The notes under the pieces: model-generated
Databases searched by the model: none
The model's input: the letters and a program-made list of their open reading frames with translations, nothing else
Told to the model about the DNA's origin: nothing
Shown here: positions 27,776-40,000 of the stretch, piece by piece
Position numbering within the stretch: position 1 is the stretch's first letter
Layout of the letters: each line of letters opens with the position of its first letter
Assembly (NCBI GenBank): GCA_016872645.1
Contig: VGZH01000026.1
Span: forward strand, 1-62,036
Reading direction: 5' to 3'
Source: Planctomycetota bacterium
GTDB lineage: Bacteria; Planctomycetota; Planctomycetia; Planctomycetales; Planctomycetaceae
DNA length: 62,036 nucleotides
Translations under genes and position numbers: made by a program

Positions 27776-29227
27776 ATGTCCACGAAGCCATCTTGGAGCC
27801 ACCCGTCACTGAGTCGTCGCACGGCCCTGCAAGCCGGGTCCATCGGGCTGCTGGGACTCGGCACCAACCACCTGACCGCACTGCGAGCCGCTGCCGCTCC
27901 GGGGCATGAGCGGATCGCGACGGCGAAGTCGGTGATCTACGTCTTCCTATCGGGCGGCTTGGCTCAGCAAGATAGCTTCGACATGAAGCCCGACGCACCG
28001 GACAACATTCGCGGTGAGTTTCAGCCAATTTCGACTCGTTCCCCCGGCACTCAAATTTGCGAGCACTTGCCACAGCTTGCTCAACGCAGCCACCTGTGGT
28101 CGCTCTGCCGATCGCTGACGCATCCGTCGAACGATCATTCGCTCGGCCATCACATCATGTTGACGGGACGGACCGACGCGCCCCCCGGCTTCAGTCCGAG
28201 TCAGCCTGGACCTCTCGATCATCCCTCGATCGCCTCGGTCGCAGGTGCCGTCACGCAACCGCGCAACAACTTGCCTCCGGCTGTGGTGTTGCCCGATCGG
28301 TTGGTGCATTACTCGCGGCGAGTCATTCCTGGTCAGTTCGCTGGGATCATGGGTTCGCGGCGCGATCCGTGGTTCATCGAACTTTCGCCATTCAATGCTC
28401 TCGGTTACGGAGCGTACCCCGAATACGAATTCGACCATCAAGAGCGGCCGAAGATGCCGCGTCGATTCACGTTTGAAGCTCCGAATTTGTCGTTGCCGGA
28501 GGGAGTCAGTTTTGGTCGGCTCGATCGGCGCGTGGATTTAGTCCGTCTGATCGACGAACAGCAAGCTGGACTCTACCGGGCCGGCTCAACCGGCGCGTTC
28601 GACCGAGATCGCCAAACCGTGTTGTCGCTGCTGACCGATGCGAAGGTGCGGCAAGCCTTCGACGTCACGAAGGCTCCCGACGCCCAACAGGATCGCTATG
28701 GACGCAACTCGTTCGGCTGGTCGCTGCTGATGGCCAAACGGCTCGTCGAAGTGGGAGTCAATCTCATCCAAGTGAACCTCGGTAACAACGAAACTTGGGA
28801 CACACACGGCGAAGCGTTCCCGCATCTCAAAGATCTCCTGTTCCCGCCGACCGACAAGGCGCTCTCCGCCCTGCTGGACGATCTGTCGCAGAGCGGTCTG
28901 CTCGACAGCACGATGATCGTGATGGCAGGCGAGTTCGGCCGCACTCCGAAGATCACCCACCTGCCGCAGTACTACAAACTCCCCGGCCGAGACCATTGGG
29001 GTGCCGTTCAAACGGTCTTCTTCGCCGGCGGCGGAATCCAAGGTGGCCGCGTCATCGGCGCCTCTGACAAAGTCGGCGGCTATCCTGTGAACGATGCTCA
29101 AAAGCCAGAGAACATGGCCGCGACGATTTACTCAGCCCTCGGCATCCCCGACACCGCTGCGTGGCACGACGACCTCGACCGTCCGCACCACATCTATCAC
29201 GCAGAGCCGATTCGCGGACTGCTGTGA
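27776..29227 (+). CDS. DUF1501 protein (alkaline phosphatase/sulfatase-like fold), Tat-exported
   Basis: A 483-residue member of the planctomycete DUF1501 family. The leader SLSRRTALQAGSIGLLGLG is a twin-arginine signal. Family marks include VIYVFLSGGLAQQDSFDMKPDAP near the N-terminus, VNLIQVNLGNNETWDTHGEAFPHL, and MAGEFGRTPKI followed by GRDHWGAVQTVFFAGGGI. The fold belongs to the alkaline phosphatase superfamily; activity is unproven. DUF1501 genes are often paired with DUF1549/DUF1553 cytochrome-like genes, but none is beside this one. I choose ATG 27776 because it places the Tat motif 15 residues in. A small membrane protein gene follows 8 bp later. Confidence 0.9.
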   Translation: MSTKPSWSHPSLSRRTALQAGSIGLLGLGTNHLTALRAAAAPGHERIATAKSVIYVFLSGGLAQQDSFDMKPDAPDNIRGEFQPISTRSPGTQICEHLPQLAQRSHLWSLCRSLTHPSNDHSLGHHIMLTGRTDAPPGFSPSQPGPLDHPSIASVAGAVTQPRNNLPPAVVLPDRLVHYSRRVIPGQFAGIMGSRRDPWFIELSPFNALGYGAYPEYEFDHQERPKMPRRFTFEAPNLSLPEGVSFGRLDRRVDLVRLIDEQQAGLYRAGSTGAFDRDRQTVLSLLTDAKVRQAFDVTKAPDAQQDRYGRNSFGWSLLMAKRLVEVGVNLIQVNLGNNETWDTHGEAFPHLKDLLFPPTDKALSALLDDLSQSGLLDSTMIVMAGEFGRTPKITHLPQYYKLPGRDHWGAVQTVFFAGGGIQGGRVIGASDKVGGYPVNDAQKPENMAATIYSALGIPDTAAWHDDLDRPHHIYHAEPIRGLL

Positions 29228-29235
29228 GCGACATC

Positions 29236-29646
29236 ATGTCGAACACGTCGCTCGCTCAACGAACTTCCGAAGTGAAGCCAGTCACGCTGGCAACGGTGCC
29301 CGTTTCGACCGCGATGCGCGGAGGCTTCTTGGCGGGCTTATTCAATTGGTACCGCCTCGCTAAAACGATCCTGATCTACCGGTCGGATTCGTGGCTGTCA
29401 GTGAGTGCCCACAGCCGCCGTGTGTGCCGTCCCCCGTACACAGAAGATCCAATCTGGTTCGTCGCGCCGCTGCGGATCGGCATTGGTCTTGTCCTTTGCC
29501 TGCGGGTGAGATCGGTTGTCACAAACTGGGCCGGATTCGCCAAGTGGCCGATCCTTTTCGCGTTTCTGAGCTGGGTCAGCGTGGTGTTCGCAGGGATCGG
29601 AGCGACCCTTTTGTCGATGCCTCCGCCATTCTCGCAACAAATCTAG
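29236..29646 (+). CDS. Small membrane protein of unknown function (136 aa)
   Basis: Starts MSNTSLAQRTSEVKPVTLAT. The middle has FNWYRLAKTILIYRSDSWLS and then PIWFVAPLRIGIGLVLCLRV. The end carries a membrane segment (WPILFAFLSWVSVVFAGIGATLL). Two or three membrane passes are likely. It fits tightly between the DUF1501 gene (8 bp) and the UPF0261 gene (13 bp), which supports it being real and cotranscribed. No family recognised. Confidence 0.6.
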   Translation: MSNTSLAQRTSEVKPVTLATVPVSTAMRGGFLAGLFNWYRLAKTILIYRSDSWLSVSAHSRRVCRPPYTEDPIWFVAPLRIGIGLVLCLRVRSVVTNWAGFAKWPILFAFLSWVSVVFAGIGATLLSMPPPFSQQI

Positions 29647-29659
29647 GTGGGAGCTGTCG

Positions 29660-30871
29660 ATGTCCCGGGTTTATGCCATCGCCACGATGGACACCAAAGG
29701 AGCAGAGATCTGTTTCATCGCGAAACTCATTCGCGCCTGCGGCATTGAAGCTGTCACCGTTGATGTTGGCACAAAAGATCCTGCGGCGGTTGTGCCCGAC
29801 ATCACTCGTGAGCAAATCGCGACGAACTGTGCGGCATCAAATCCGCTCACAAAAACAGATCGAGGCGAAGCGGTGACGGCAATGTCGGCGGCCCTGATCA
29901 AGTTTGTAACTTCGGAACACAAAGCGGGTCGACTTGCGGGAGTGATCGGCATCGGTGGCGGTGGAGGGACCGCGCTCATCACTCCAGCCATGCGAGCGTT
30001 GCCGGTCGGGGTGCCGAAGGTGATGGTCAGCACGATGGCCAGCGGCAATGTCGGGCCGTATGTCGATTGTGCCGACCTGACGATGATGTATTCCGTGGTC
30101 GATGTGGCCGGTATCAACTCGGTCTCGCGACGTGTGTTCGCGAACGCCGCGCACGCAATCGCTGGCATGGTACGTCACTCGCAACCGCACGTTGTCGAGA
30201 AGCCCACGCTGGGCATGACGATGTTCGGCGTCACGACACCTTGCGTCGATGCCGTGCGGAAATCATTGGAAGCTCGCGGTTACGATTGCCTCGTGTTTCA
30301 CGCGACAGGATCGGGTGATCGTGCGATGGAAAACCTCGTGCGCAGCGGGTTGATTCAGGGAGTGATTGATGTCACGACGACAGCCGTCGCCGATGAGATT
30401 GTCGGCGGAGTGCTCGCGTGTGGGCCGCATCGGTTCGATGCGATCCTCGATGCACGCGTGCCGTACGTCCTGAGCGTCGGCGCGCTCGACATGGTCAACT
30501 TTGGCGCGAAAGAAACCGTACCGCCGCAATTCATCGGAAGGAAGCTGCACGTCCACAACGCTCAAGTCACTCTGATGCGCACGACGCCGGACGAGAATCG
30601 ACGATTCGCCCACTGGATCGCGAACAAGCTGAATCGTTCCACCGCGCCGTTGACGTTGCTGATTCCGGATCTCGGCATCTCGTCAATTGACGCCGTCGGT
30701 CAGCCGTTTCACGATCCTGCCGCCGACATGGCACTGTTCGAGGAACTCGAACGATTGATCCAGACGACCGAGCGGCGAAAGATCAAACGCTTGCCGCTGC
30801 ATATCAACGATCCGGCATTCGCTATGGCACTTGCCGAAGAAGTTCTCGCTCTTACAACTCACGGATTTTGA
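29660..30871 (+). CDS. Tm-1-like ATP-binding protein (UPF0261 family)
   Basis: A 403-residue cytosolic protein. Recognisable stretches are [93 protein letters not shown] and the DFG-free C-terminal [21 protein letters not shown]. The glycine-rich runs match the nucleotide-binding site of the N-terminal half of tomato Tm-1. The next gene, 10 bp on, encodes the TIM-barrel half that is fused in plants. The cellular role of the bacterial family is not established; phospho-enol or related small-molecule metabolism is an inference from the partner. Confidence 0.9.
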   Translation: MSRVYAIATMDTKGAEICFIAKLIRACGIEAVTVDVGTKDPAAVVPDITREQIATNCAASNPLTKTDRGEAVTAMSAALIKFVTSEHKAGRLAGVIGIGGGGGTALITPAMRALPVGVPKVMVSTMASGNVGPYVDCADLTMMYSVVDVAGINSVSRRVFANAAHAIAGMVRHSQPHVVEKPTLGMTMFGVTTPCVDAVRKSLEARGYDCLVFHATGSGDRAMENLVRSGLIQGVIDVTTTAVADEIVGGVLACGPHRFDAILDARVPYVLSVGALDMVNFGAKETVPPQFIGRKLHVHNAQVTLMRTTPDENRRFAHWIANKLNRSTAPLTLLIPDLGISSIDAVGQPFHDPAADMALFEELERLIQTTERRKIKRLPLHINDPAFAMALAEEVLALTTHGF

Positions 30872-30881
30872 AAGTCCTCAC

Positions 30882-31715
30882 ATGCCGGAATCACGTAATT
30901 CGATCCTGTCTCGTTTTCGTCAGCAAGTGGCGGCTGGCCAGCCGATCGTCGGTGGTGGAGCGGGGACAGGCATCAGTGCCAAGTGCGAAGAGGCCGGCGG
31001 CATCGACTTGATTGTGATCTACAACTCCGGTCGTTTTCGCATGGCGGGACGCGGGTCCCTCTCCGGCATGATGCCGTACGGCAATGCGAACCAGATCGTC
31101 AAAGAGATGGCATTCGAGGTGCTGACGGCGGTGACTCACACACCAGTCTTGGCGGGTGTTTGCGGTACCGATCCGTTCATGATCCGCGATTGTTTTTTGC
31201 GTGAACTGCAAGCGTTGGGCTTTGCCGGCATCCAAAACTTTCCGACGGTCGGACTAATCGACGGGACGTTTCGCCAAGGACTCGAAGAAACCGGAATGGG
31301 TTACGGTTTGGAAATCGATCTAGTGAAAGCAGCTCACGATCTCGATCTGCTGACGACGCCGTATGCGTTCTCTCCGGCAGAGTCGGCCGCGATGGCGTAC
31401 GCGGGAGCAGACATCGTCGTCGCTCACATGGGGTTGACTACCAACGGCACGATCGGTGCGCGGACCGCGAAGTCATTGGAGGACAGCGTGCGCGAAGTCT
31501 CCGCTATCGCCGAGGCGGCCAAAGCGGTGCGCGGCGAAGTTTTCGTGCTGTGTCACGGCGGGCCGATCGCCATACCAGCAGATGCTCAGTTTGTGCTCGA
31601 CCGCGTCCCGGCATGCGATGGTTTTTACGGAGCCAGTTCAATGGAACGGCTGCCGGCCGAGGTTGCGATCACTCAGCAGACGCGGGAATTCAAAACGTTG
31701 CGGCTCGGCAAATAG
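30882..31715 (+). CDS. TIM-barrel phosphoenolpyruvate hydrolase-like protein
   Basis: A 277-residue protein of the PEP hydrolase-like TIM-barrel family, the C-terminal half of plant Tm-1. Marks include [90 protein letters not shown] and [26 protein letters not shown]. The start at ATG 30882 fits the family; the preceding gene ends 10 bp before. The gene pair should act together. The hydrolase name is a family label and has not been proved for this branch. Confidence 0.88.
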   Translation: MPESRNSILSRFRQQVAAGQPIVGGGAGTGISAKCEEAGGIDLIVIYNSGRFRMAGRGSLSGMMPYGNANQIVKEMAFEVLTAVTHTPVLAGVCGTDPFMIRDCFLRELQALGFAGIQNFPTVGLIDGTFRQGLEETGMGYGLEIDLVKAAHDLDLLTTPYAFSPAESAAMAYAGADIVVAHMGLTTNGTIGARTAKSLEDSVREVSAIAEAAKAVRGEVFVLCHGGPIAIPADAQFVLDRVPACDGFYGASSMERLPAEVAITQQTREFKTLRLGK

Positions 31716-31940
31716 GCCTGACTCTGGGCACTTCTTCTAAAAAACCGTCCGGCAGAGGCGCCTCACGGCATGTATGTCCCGTTCGGACCGTTTCCGCGTG
31801 TGACGGTCGCAGCGGTGACCGTAACGACGAACGCAGAATTCTGTTGCAGGATGGCTGCAGTTTTGGTGGGCCACCAATCGTATCCCGCTTTCTGGTCATC
31901 GCTTTCCCGTCTGAGCCTCCAATCCCCTGCGAATCGATTT

Positions 31941-32290
31941 ATGGCCGCCGACAACCTTGTCAAGAAACTGCTCATCGTTGACGACTCGACCGTCGAGCAG
32001 ACGTCGCTCATCAGACTGTTGCAGGAACAATGGCCCAATTACGAGATCAATGAAGCGGCTGATGGTGAAGCGGGGTTGTCTGCTGTCGAGCAGTGGATGC
32101 CTGACTTGGTATTGACTGATCTGTGCTTGGCCCATTTAAGCGACATGGATTCGCTGGTCAGATTGCGGGACAAATAGAGCTTGGTCTCCGTGGTGGTGAT
32201 GTCTGATCTGAGCAGCGAAGAACGGCAGTCGAGGCCTTACAGGCCTGAACGGTTTTGGAACTTGCCGCCACGCATTCGAACCGCTGACGA
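31941..32290 (+). pseudogene. Degenerate receiver domain, remnant of a receiver-HATPase fusion
   Basis: From ATG 31941 the frame encodes a receiver start: MAADNLVKKLLIVDDSTVEQ, then PDLVLTDLCLAHLSDMDSLVRLRDK, and stops at TAG 32175-32177. In the same frame, codons after the stop continue the fold (SLVSVVVMSDLSSEER, to about 32224). The next helix, AVEALQA, is read in a different frame from 32225 and meets TGA at 32246. So the domain is broken by one nonsense codon and at least one frameshift. Its phospho-acceptor Asp (TDL) lies before the break. In intact planctomycete relatives this receiver is joined to the HATPase encoded next. Sequencing error is an alternative, but more than one lesion would be needed. 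Confidence 0.65.
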
Positions 32291-32907
32291 ATGATCGTCG
32301 ACCTGAGGAGCATGCACTTGCGATTTGAGCTCGATAATGACGATTCGCTGGTCTCTCCGCTGGTCCGTTACCTGGAAGATCACATCCGTTCTTTGCGTTT
32401 GTGCGATGAACCGGAACCAGTGCGGATTGGCGTGGGATGGCACGAATCACTGACAAACGCGATGCATCACGGCAACGTGGAACTGGATTCCGATCTGCGC
32501 CAGGAAGACAAAAGCCTCCAACACGAAATAATAGAGCCCCGGCAATTGATCTGGACTTATCGTGATCGAAAGGTGCATGGCGTCGCGTCGATCAGTGACG
32601 TTCACCTGAGATTCGTGATCCGTGACGAAGGTCCGGGCTTCAACCACAAGAAAGTGCTCGACCCAACGGCAGATGAAAATCTGGATCCAATCGACGGTCG
32701 CGGGTTGTTGCTGATCCGCAGCTTCATGGATGAGGTCGACTACAACGAGCGTGGCAACGAGATCACGCTACGGAAATATACGACTGCCGGCCGAAAGCTG
32801 CTGATCAAGATGGCCGAGAAGTCGCTGGCCGATACGGTCCTGAAATTTGAGAACTCCTCGGAAGTGATTTTACTCGACCGGACACCGGCTGAGATTCGGG
32901 AAACCGA

Positions 32908-32911
<4 letters not shown>
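32291..32911 (+). CDS. HATPase_c domain protein (anti-sigma factor kinase-like)
   Basis: A 206-residue ATP-binding domain of the GHKL fold. The N-box reads [16 protein letters not shown], the G1 box [13 protein letters not shown], and the G2 region [25 protein letters not shown]. These fit serine-kinase-type regulators (RsbW/SpoIIAB-like). The last 50 residues ([14 protein letters not shown]) are not part of the fold. It lies directly after a broken receiver coding region in the same frame as its last fragment, so it is probably the surviving half of a fusion. Whether ATG 32291 is used is unknown; AGGAG lies just downstream of it, at 32306. The stop overlaps the convergent asnS stop by 4 bp. 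Confidence 0.75.
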
Positions 32912-34305
<1,394 letters not shown>

Positions 34306-34506
34306 GGCTCAACTCCTTTTGGCATTCGTGCGACGTTGGCCGAAATTCGTCCTCGTCGGAATTCGCTGGCGGGCATGGTGTAGTGAACTTCGCCGATCTG
34401 TGGGAGTGAACCGAACATCCCCACCGTGGCGGCAAAAGACACCGGTGATAGACTGCTCGGAATCACGAACGCTTCGGAGAGATGTGTCCTGTCGTGGAGG
34501 CGGTTC

Positions 34507-36045
34507 ATGCTGGCGAAGTTGTTTTCGTATTCGTTGCTGGGCATCGAGGCAAAGCCGGTTGAGGTCGAAGTCGATATTTCTCCCGCGTCCATGCCGCGGA
34601 CTGTACTGGTCGGCATGGCCGAAATGGCGGTGAAAGAAAGCACTCATCGCGTTGAACGAGCACTCGTGAACTGCGGCTACTCGCGGCCGATTGACCGAGT
34701 TGTCATCAATCTCTCGCCGGCCGAACTGCCGAAGGAAGGCGCGTCGTTCGATCTGCCCATTGCGCTGGGAATCATTGTCGCGTGCGGACAACTCGCGCGA
34801 GATCGACTCAGTGATTTCGCGGCAGTGGGAGAACTGGCTCTTGACGGCACGTTGCGGCCGGTGCGCGGCGCATTGTCGATGGCCATCGCCGCCCGCGAGC
34901 AAGGCAAGACGGGGTTGTTGGTCCCCCTTGAAAACGTGCCTGAAGCGTCGGTCGTCGATGGCATCCAGATCATCCCAATCGGCGCGCTGACCGAAGCGGT
35001 CGGATTTCTATCCGGCGAATTGGACATCGAGCCTGCTCAGTTCAGTTGGGATCGGGCGATCGAGACGTTTGGAAACTACGAGGTCGACTACTCGGACGTG
35101 AAAGGGCAAGAGTCGGCGAAGCGAGCGGTCACAGTCGCCGCCGCCGGCACGCACCATCTACTGATGATCGGCTCGCCGGGAACCGGAAAGACACTGCTCG
35201 CGCGGCGGCTAGTGACAATTCTGCCGCAGCTGAACACCGAAGAAAGTTTGGAGACGACGCGCATCTGGTCTGCGGTTGGACGTCTGGAACGAGGCCAATC
35301 GCTGATCCTGCAACGTCCCTTTCGTTCGCCGCATCACACGATCAGTGAGGCGGGCCTGGTCGGGGGCGGCAGTACGCCAGCTCCGGGTGAAATCAGTCTT
35401 GCTCATCATGGCGTGTTGTTTTTGGACGAGCTTCCCGAATTCAATCGCCGCACGTTGGAAGTCATGCGGCAGCCGCTTGAGGAGAACAACGTCACGATCT
35501 CGCGAGCGAGTGGCAGCGTCACGTTTCCCGCGAATTTGATGCTGGTCGCGGCGATGAACCCGTGCCCCTGCGGCTATCGCGGCGACCCGAAACGCAACTG
35601 TCAGTGCAGCCCGATGCAGATCGAACGCTACCTCGCCAAGATCAGCGGACCGCTGCTGGACCGCATCGACATTCACGTCGAAGTTCCGGCCGTGCCGTTT
35701 CGCGAGATCGCCGACAGCCAGCCTGGCACGTCCAGCGCGATGATGATGGACCAAGTTTCCTTCGCCCGCGACATTCAACGCCGCCGTTTCAGCAATCTGC
35801 CGGGGATGTGCAACGGCAAGATGTCGACTCGGCAGATTCGACAATACTGCAAATTGGCGCCAGAGGCGGAGACGCTGATCCGACAGGCAATGGAAGAAAT
35901 GGGGTTCTCGGCCCGCGCTCACGACAAGATCTTACGGGTCGCCCGCACAATCGCCGACCTCGCCAACAGCGAAGCCATCCAGCCAGAGCACCTGCACGAA
36001 GCGATCAACTTCCGCACCCTCGACCGGACATACTGGGCGTCATAG
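34507..36045 (+). CDS. comM: YifB/ComM family Mg-chelatase-like AAA+ ATPase
   Basis: A 512-residue protein. It starts with the ChlI-like S5 fold (MLAKLFSYSLLGIEAKPVEVEVDIS, ALVNCGYSRPIDRVVINLSPAELPKEGASFDLPIALG). The AAA+ core follows: Walker A GSPGTGKT, RSPHHTISEAGLVGGG, Walker B GVLFLDELPEF, and the Cys motif NPCPCGYRGDPKRNCQC. The C-terminal lid has ARAHDKILRVARTIADL. ComM acts as a helicase in branch migration during natural transformation in proteobacteria; a recombination role here is an inference. The start at ATG 34507 is chosen from the family N-terminus. Confidence 0.93.
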   Translation: MLAKLFSYSLLGIEAKPVEVEVDISPASMPRTVLVGMAEMAVKESTHRVERALVNCGYSRPIDRVVINLSPAELPKEGASFDLPIALGIIVACGQLARDRLSDFAAVGELALDGTLRPVRGALSMAIAAREQGKTGLLVPLENVPEASVVDGIQIIPIGALTEAVGFLSGELDIEPAQFSWDRAIETFGNYEVDYSDVKGQESAKRAVTVAAAGTHHLLMIGSPGTGKTLLARRLVTILPQLNTEESLETTRIWSAVGRLERGQSLILQRPFRSPHHTISEAGLVGGGSTPAPGEISLAHHGVLFLDELPEFNRRTLEVMRQPLEENNVTISRASGSVTFPANLMLVAAMNPCPCGYRGDPKRNCQCSPMQIERYLAKISGPLLDRIDIHVEVPAVPFREIADSQPGTSSAMMMDQVSFARDIQRRRFSNLPGMCNGKMSTRQIRQYCKLAPEAETLIRQAMEEMGFSARAHDKILRVARTIADLANSEAIQPEHLHEAINFRTLDRTYWAS

Positions 36046-36053
36046 GGAATCGC

Positions 36054-36623
36054 TCAAGCACTCACATCCTGCTCCAGCAGCAGACGAAGATACGAGCGGC
36101 GTTCAGACTTGCCGAGATTCAATTCTCGCGAGAGCGCAAACAGGCATTCGCGGGCGGCGTCGCATTCGGAAACTTCCGCGATGATCTCCAACTCGGCGAA
36201 CCAGCCGAGATCGCGGACGTCATCGAGAACGATCTCAACGTCGCGGTCTTGCCAGAGCAGAAAGAACGGCTCGCGGCGTTTGACGACGTCACGCACCGCG
36301 CGGAATCCAAGCCGCGTGAACATGTCCAAGAGTTGCTCACAGGCACCGGCTCCCGCCGCCGTCGCGATTTCGATCTCGTGACGTGTCTTCGTGACCTCGT
36401 CCAATAGCGGGCCTTTGTAGGTCAGATAATTTTCTTCACCGACGCAGCGAATACGAAACGCCTCGTCGGTCTGAGCAAAGTCGCGGCTGGGATGCGCAAG
36501 ATAGACGTCGCGTTGATGAAGCGGCTCGGCCGGTTCGGCTCCGAGCGCGGCAAGTTTCATCCGCAGAGCAGTGACCGCAGCCGCATCGGCCAGCGAGTAT
36601 TTCATTTCGACTTCAAGGCTCAT
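36054..36623 (-). CDS. CYTH-domain phosphatase/adenylate-cyclase-like protein (CyaB/thiamine triphosphatase type)
   Basis: A 189-residue CYTH domain. The signature ExExK-type start is MSLEVEMKYSL. Other marks are HQRDVYLAHPSRDFAQTDEAFRIR, NYLTYKGPLLDEVTKTRHEIEI, and late EIVLDDVRDLGWFAELEII. These acidic and basic residues line the tunnel that binds triphosphates and metal. Members may be class IV adenylate cyclases or triphosphatases; the sequence does not decide between them. The start at ATG 36623 overlaps the DUF971 stop by 4 bp, so the two genes are coupled. Confidence 0.85.
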   Translation of the reverse strand: MSLEVEMKYSLADAAAVTALRMKLAALGAEPAEPLHQRDVYLAHPSRDFAQTDEAFRIRCVGEENYLTYKGPLLDEVTKTRHEIEIATAAGAGACEQLLDMFTRLGFRAVRDVVKRREPFFLLWQDRDVEIVLDDVRDLGWFAELEIIAEVSECDAARECLFALSRELNLGKSERRSYLRLLLEQDVSA

Positions 36624-36940
36624 TCGGTTCTCGCTCCAGCGGCGACGTCCTGGCAAAGAAGTTCGAGATATTCCCAGGTGAAGAGGCCGGTATCGTGGCG
36701 ATCGTTCCACGAAATCTTGATCGCGTAGTTGCCGGAGAACTGGATGTTGGTCGGCGCGACGGCCAGCGGGACGTCTTCGACATCTACGACTCGCACGCCG
36801 CTGACCTCATCGACGCAGCTCGCACAGGGGCAGCGACCGCGTAAGAACCGATACGGCAGCCGGTAGGTGCCGTTCGGCCATTGCAATTCCAGAACGCCCT
36901 CTTGCTGACGGGCTTTGATGCCCAGCGGTGCTGTGGCCAT
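36620..36940 (-). CDS. DUF971 domain protein (GBBH-like N-terminal fold)
   Basis: A 106-residue protein covering the DUF971 fold: LELQWPNGTYRLPYRFLRGRCPCASCVDE and IKISWNDRHDTGLFTWEYLELL. The CxCxxC cluster looks metal- or Fe-S-linked. In other bacteria the fold occurs beside iron-sulfur carrier proteins, but here the partner is a CYTH protein, with a 4-bp overlap. The gene starts immediately beside repeat element B. Confidence 0.88.
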   Translation of the reverse strand: MATAPLGIKARQQEGVLELQWPNGTYRLPYRFLRGRCPCASCVDEVSGVRVVDVEDVPLAVAPTNIQFSGNYAIKISWNDRHDTGLFTWEYLELLCQDVAAGARTE

Positions 36941-36942
36941 AT

Positions 36943-37042
36943 TTTGGAACGCGGGGTGTCAGCCCCGCTTTGGATTCTTTGTTCGAGGTGAAAGATTGGA
37001 AATCAAAAGATCCAAAGCGGGGCTGACACCCCGCACTCCAAA
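36943..37042. repeat. BIME-like inverted pair of REP-type hairpins, copy B
   Basis: 33-bp arms at 36943-36975 and 37010-37042 are inverted copies with 2 mismatches. Each contains the 18-nt hairpin GCGGGGTGTCAGCCCCGC. The outer tag is TTTGGAGT on the right arm and TTTGGAAC on the left. It fills the gap between the DUF971 start and the stop of the 1761-aa gene, touching both. Confidence 0.9.
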
Positions 37043-37043
37043 G

Positions 37044-40000
37044 CTAGTGATCGTGACCCCCTTTGAAGATCGCGTGGTCTTTGTTGTTGCGCGAGGCAAT
37101 GTAGGCAACGAGGTCGAGGATTTCTTCTCTGGTGAGTTTCTCCAGTAAGCCTTTCGGCATGATCGAAACCTTCGAGCGCTGGCGTTCAGCAACGTCGTTG
37201 CGTTTGATGATCTTCGGTTCCGCCGAGATCAGGGGATTCTCGACGACCTTGATGATGTCGCCGGACTCTTCGACGACCAGGCCTTGGATCACTTTGCCGT
37301 CTTGGAGTTCGAAGACGTTGGTTTGGTACTTCTCGTTGATCTTGGCGCTCGGTTCCAGGATGTCTTTGAGGATGTCGCTGGGTTTCATCTTTTCGTCGAG
37401 CTTGGTCAGGTCGGCTCCGAATTCTTTGCCGACTCCGCCGAATTTGTGGCAGCCGACGCAGTTGGCGACAACGAACAATTGCTTTCCGGCGTTGAAGCTG
37501 CGTTTGGCGTGATCGTCGTGGTCATGTCCCATCGCTTTGTGGTCCAGAGCGGTGACGACGGCGGCGAGGTCTTCGAATTTCCATTCGGTGCGCGGGCGGC
37601 GGTCTTTCAACAGCGCGTCGGCGGCCTCGATCTTGTTTGCGGTGAGGTATTGATCCGGCGCGGCTTCGTAGGCGTCGAGGTCGGGGACGACGTAGAGCGC
37701 GGCGTACATTCTGCGCCAGTGGCCGGGGTAGGTGCAGACGATCGGGTACACGCCGGGTTGCTTCGGGACGTTGAAGCTCAGGCGTTGGGAATCTCGCGGT
37801 TGGAGCAGCGTGCTCTTGGCGATGATCTTGGGGCTGTCGGGGATGTAGTGCTTCTCGGCGAAGCCCGGCTTCTGGGCGTTGGCTTCGGAGAGGAGGCCGA
37901 TTTCTTCCAACGCGCCGGGCAACGTGATCGCGAGGTTGTGCGGCATCAGGTCGGAGTTTTCGAGAACGAATTCGACCGGCTTGCCGGCTTGGACGACGAT
38001 GATGTCTTTGTCGTAGCTCATCTTCTCGAAGACGGTGCCGATCTTGATGACTCGGATGCCGAGTTCACCAAGTTGCGCTCGGACGGGCTTCGATTGATCA
38101 GCGGGAAGCAGCGAAGCAAGGGCGTCGGCGAACTCGAATTGGTCAAGCGCGGCGTCGCTGGTGCGTTCGGCGGCGGGGGTTTTCTTGATCGAGTCCAACA
38201 AGACAGTGATCAGTTCCGGCGCGGCTTCTTTCGGCCACGTCGCTTTCGGCAGGCGTTGCAAAGCGCGGATGGCGGCAGTGCGGTCGGTGTTTTCTTTCAC
38301 GAACTTGGCGAGCGTCGCGAACGTTTTCGGTTCTTGCCCTCGGACATACGTGAGCGCGTTCATGGCGGCTCGACGGACGAGCGATTCGGGGCCGCCCCCT
38401 TGCAGCGTAAATTCGGCTTTGACCTTCGGAGCCGGATTCTTCTCGGACTTGAAGACTTCGCCCCGTTTCTCGTCAAGGACTTTCACCGTGAATTGATTCA
38501 GACGGCCGCCGAGGTCTCCTTCCGTGCGGTTGTAGATCACGATTTGGTCGATGGGGAATTCGTCGCCGAGGTCCACCTCCCACCACGGGTTGTTGGTGTT
38601 TTCCTCGGTGTGAGTTTGGCCCCCGTCGCCGTAAAGGCCGGACTTGTTGCCGTCGATGCCGCGCTTGGCATCACCGCCAGCAGCGACGTTCTTCTGCGAG
38701 GCTCGGCCTTTGCGAGCGATGTTGTCGCCGCCGCTCATGACTTCGACTTCGGCGAGCGTCAGTGTTCCTTTGCCGGGCAACTCGACTCGGACGAAGCGGC
38801 CGTTTGTGCCCTTGGACTTCGGGCCGCGGAGCGGTTCGGGGAGATCGGTGAGCAGCGGTTCGACTCGATCGTACAACGTCGCTCGGACGCCGGGATCGGA
38901 GATCAGCGGCATGGCGTTGACGAAGTCGATCAGGCGTTTGGGGTCAGTGGTCGCGAGCTTCCACGAGGCATCGACGTTGTCATCGACGTTGATCAGCGAG
39001 ACGTAGCCGATTTGGCGGAAGATCGGTTGCTTCGCGGCGGTCGCAAGCTTTTCCAATTCGGCGCGTGCGTCTTTGAGTTCGGCGGTGCTGCGGCCGGTGA
39101 GTTGGCGGACCAAGTCGAACACGACGGTCGTGTCGGCGTTGGATTGCTTGGCGTCGAGGTTCAGGATCGTGTCCATGACGACGCGCAGTTCGGGCTTGTT
39201 ATCGAGCTTGGCGAGCGTGCGGACGGCGTCGCGGCGGACGGGGTCTTGCAGGCCGGGGCGATACAGCAGTTCCAGGCAGACGGCTTTCGTCTTGTCTTGC
39301 TTGAGCAGTTCGTCCGTCGGCAGGTTTTTGAGGGCGAAGCGAGCACCCGCCTCGGTGGCGAAGGCGATTTCGCGGCCTTCCTTTTTGGCCTGGTCGTAGA
39401 GCGGTTGCAGGGTGCGGGCGACCTCTTTGGAGAGGAAGTCGAGGTACTGGTCGCTCGGGTGCTCGGCGGCGACGAGCAGCACTTCGTAGGCTTCGGGCTT
39501 GGGGATGAAGCTGGCGGCCCAGAGCGCCATCAAGCGGACTCGCGGAGCGGGATCGGCCGCGGCCTTGAGCAGCAGTTCGAGAGCCTTGCGATGCGACTGC
39601 TCTCGCGCGTGCGACACGGACGCTCCGGCCGGCAAGTTCGCGGGGAGTCCGAGCAGATCGTCTCGCCACGCCGCGAGGACACGCACGGCAGCGGCGCGAA
39701 CGCGGAAGTCGGGTGACTTGAGCACGCGCTCAAGCAGCGGGACGTTGATGCTGTTGTGATGCTGATGCACCCAAAGAGCTTCAAGGAGAGCGTGGTCGTA
39801 ACCATCCTTCGTTTTGTCGAGACTCGACACCCACGCCGTCGACACATTGACGACCGCGTCACGGTCACGCCCGCTGAGTTCGAGTCTCACTCGATAGCGC
39901 AAGCGGTCGTCTGGATGCGTCAACAGTTTCAACAAATCGCCAATACTAGCGTCTGCGACCTGCGGCGACTTGACTAACTCGCGTCCCTCATGTGTGACGC

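Noticed and set aside
37284-39716. An 810-codon plus-strand open frame
   Set aside because: It runs opposite the multidomain cytochrome c protein; its residues are antisense to HEAT and discoidin codons and show no fold signature.
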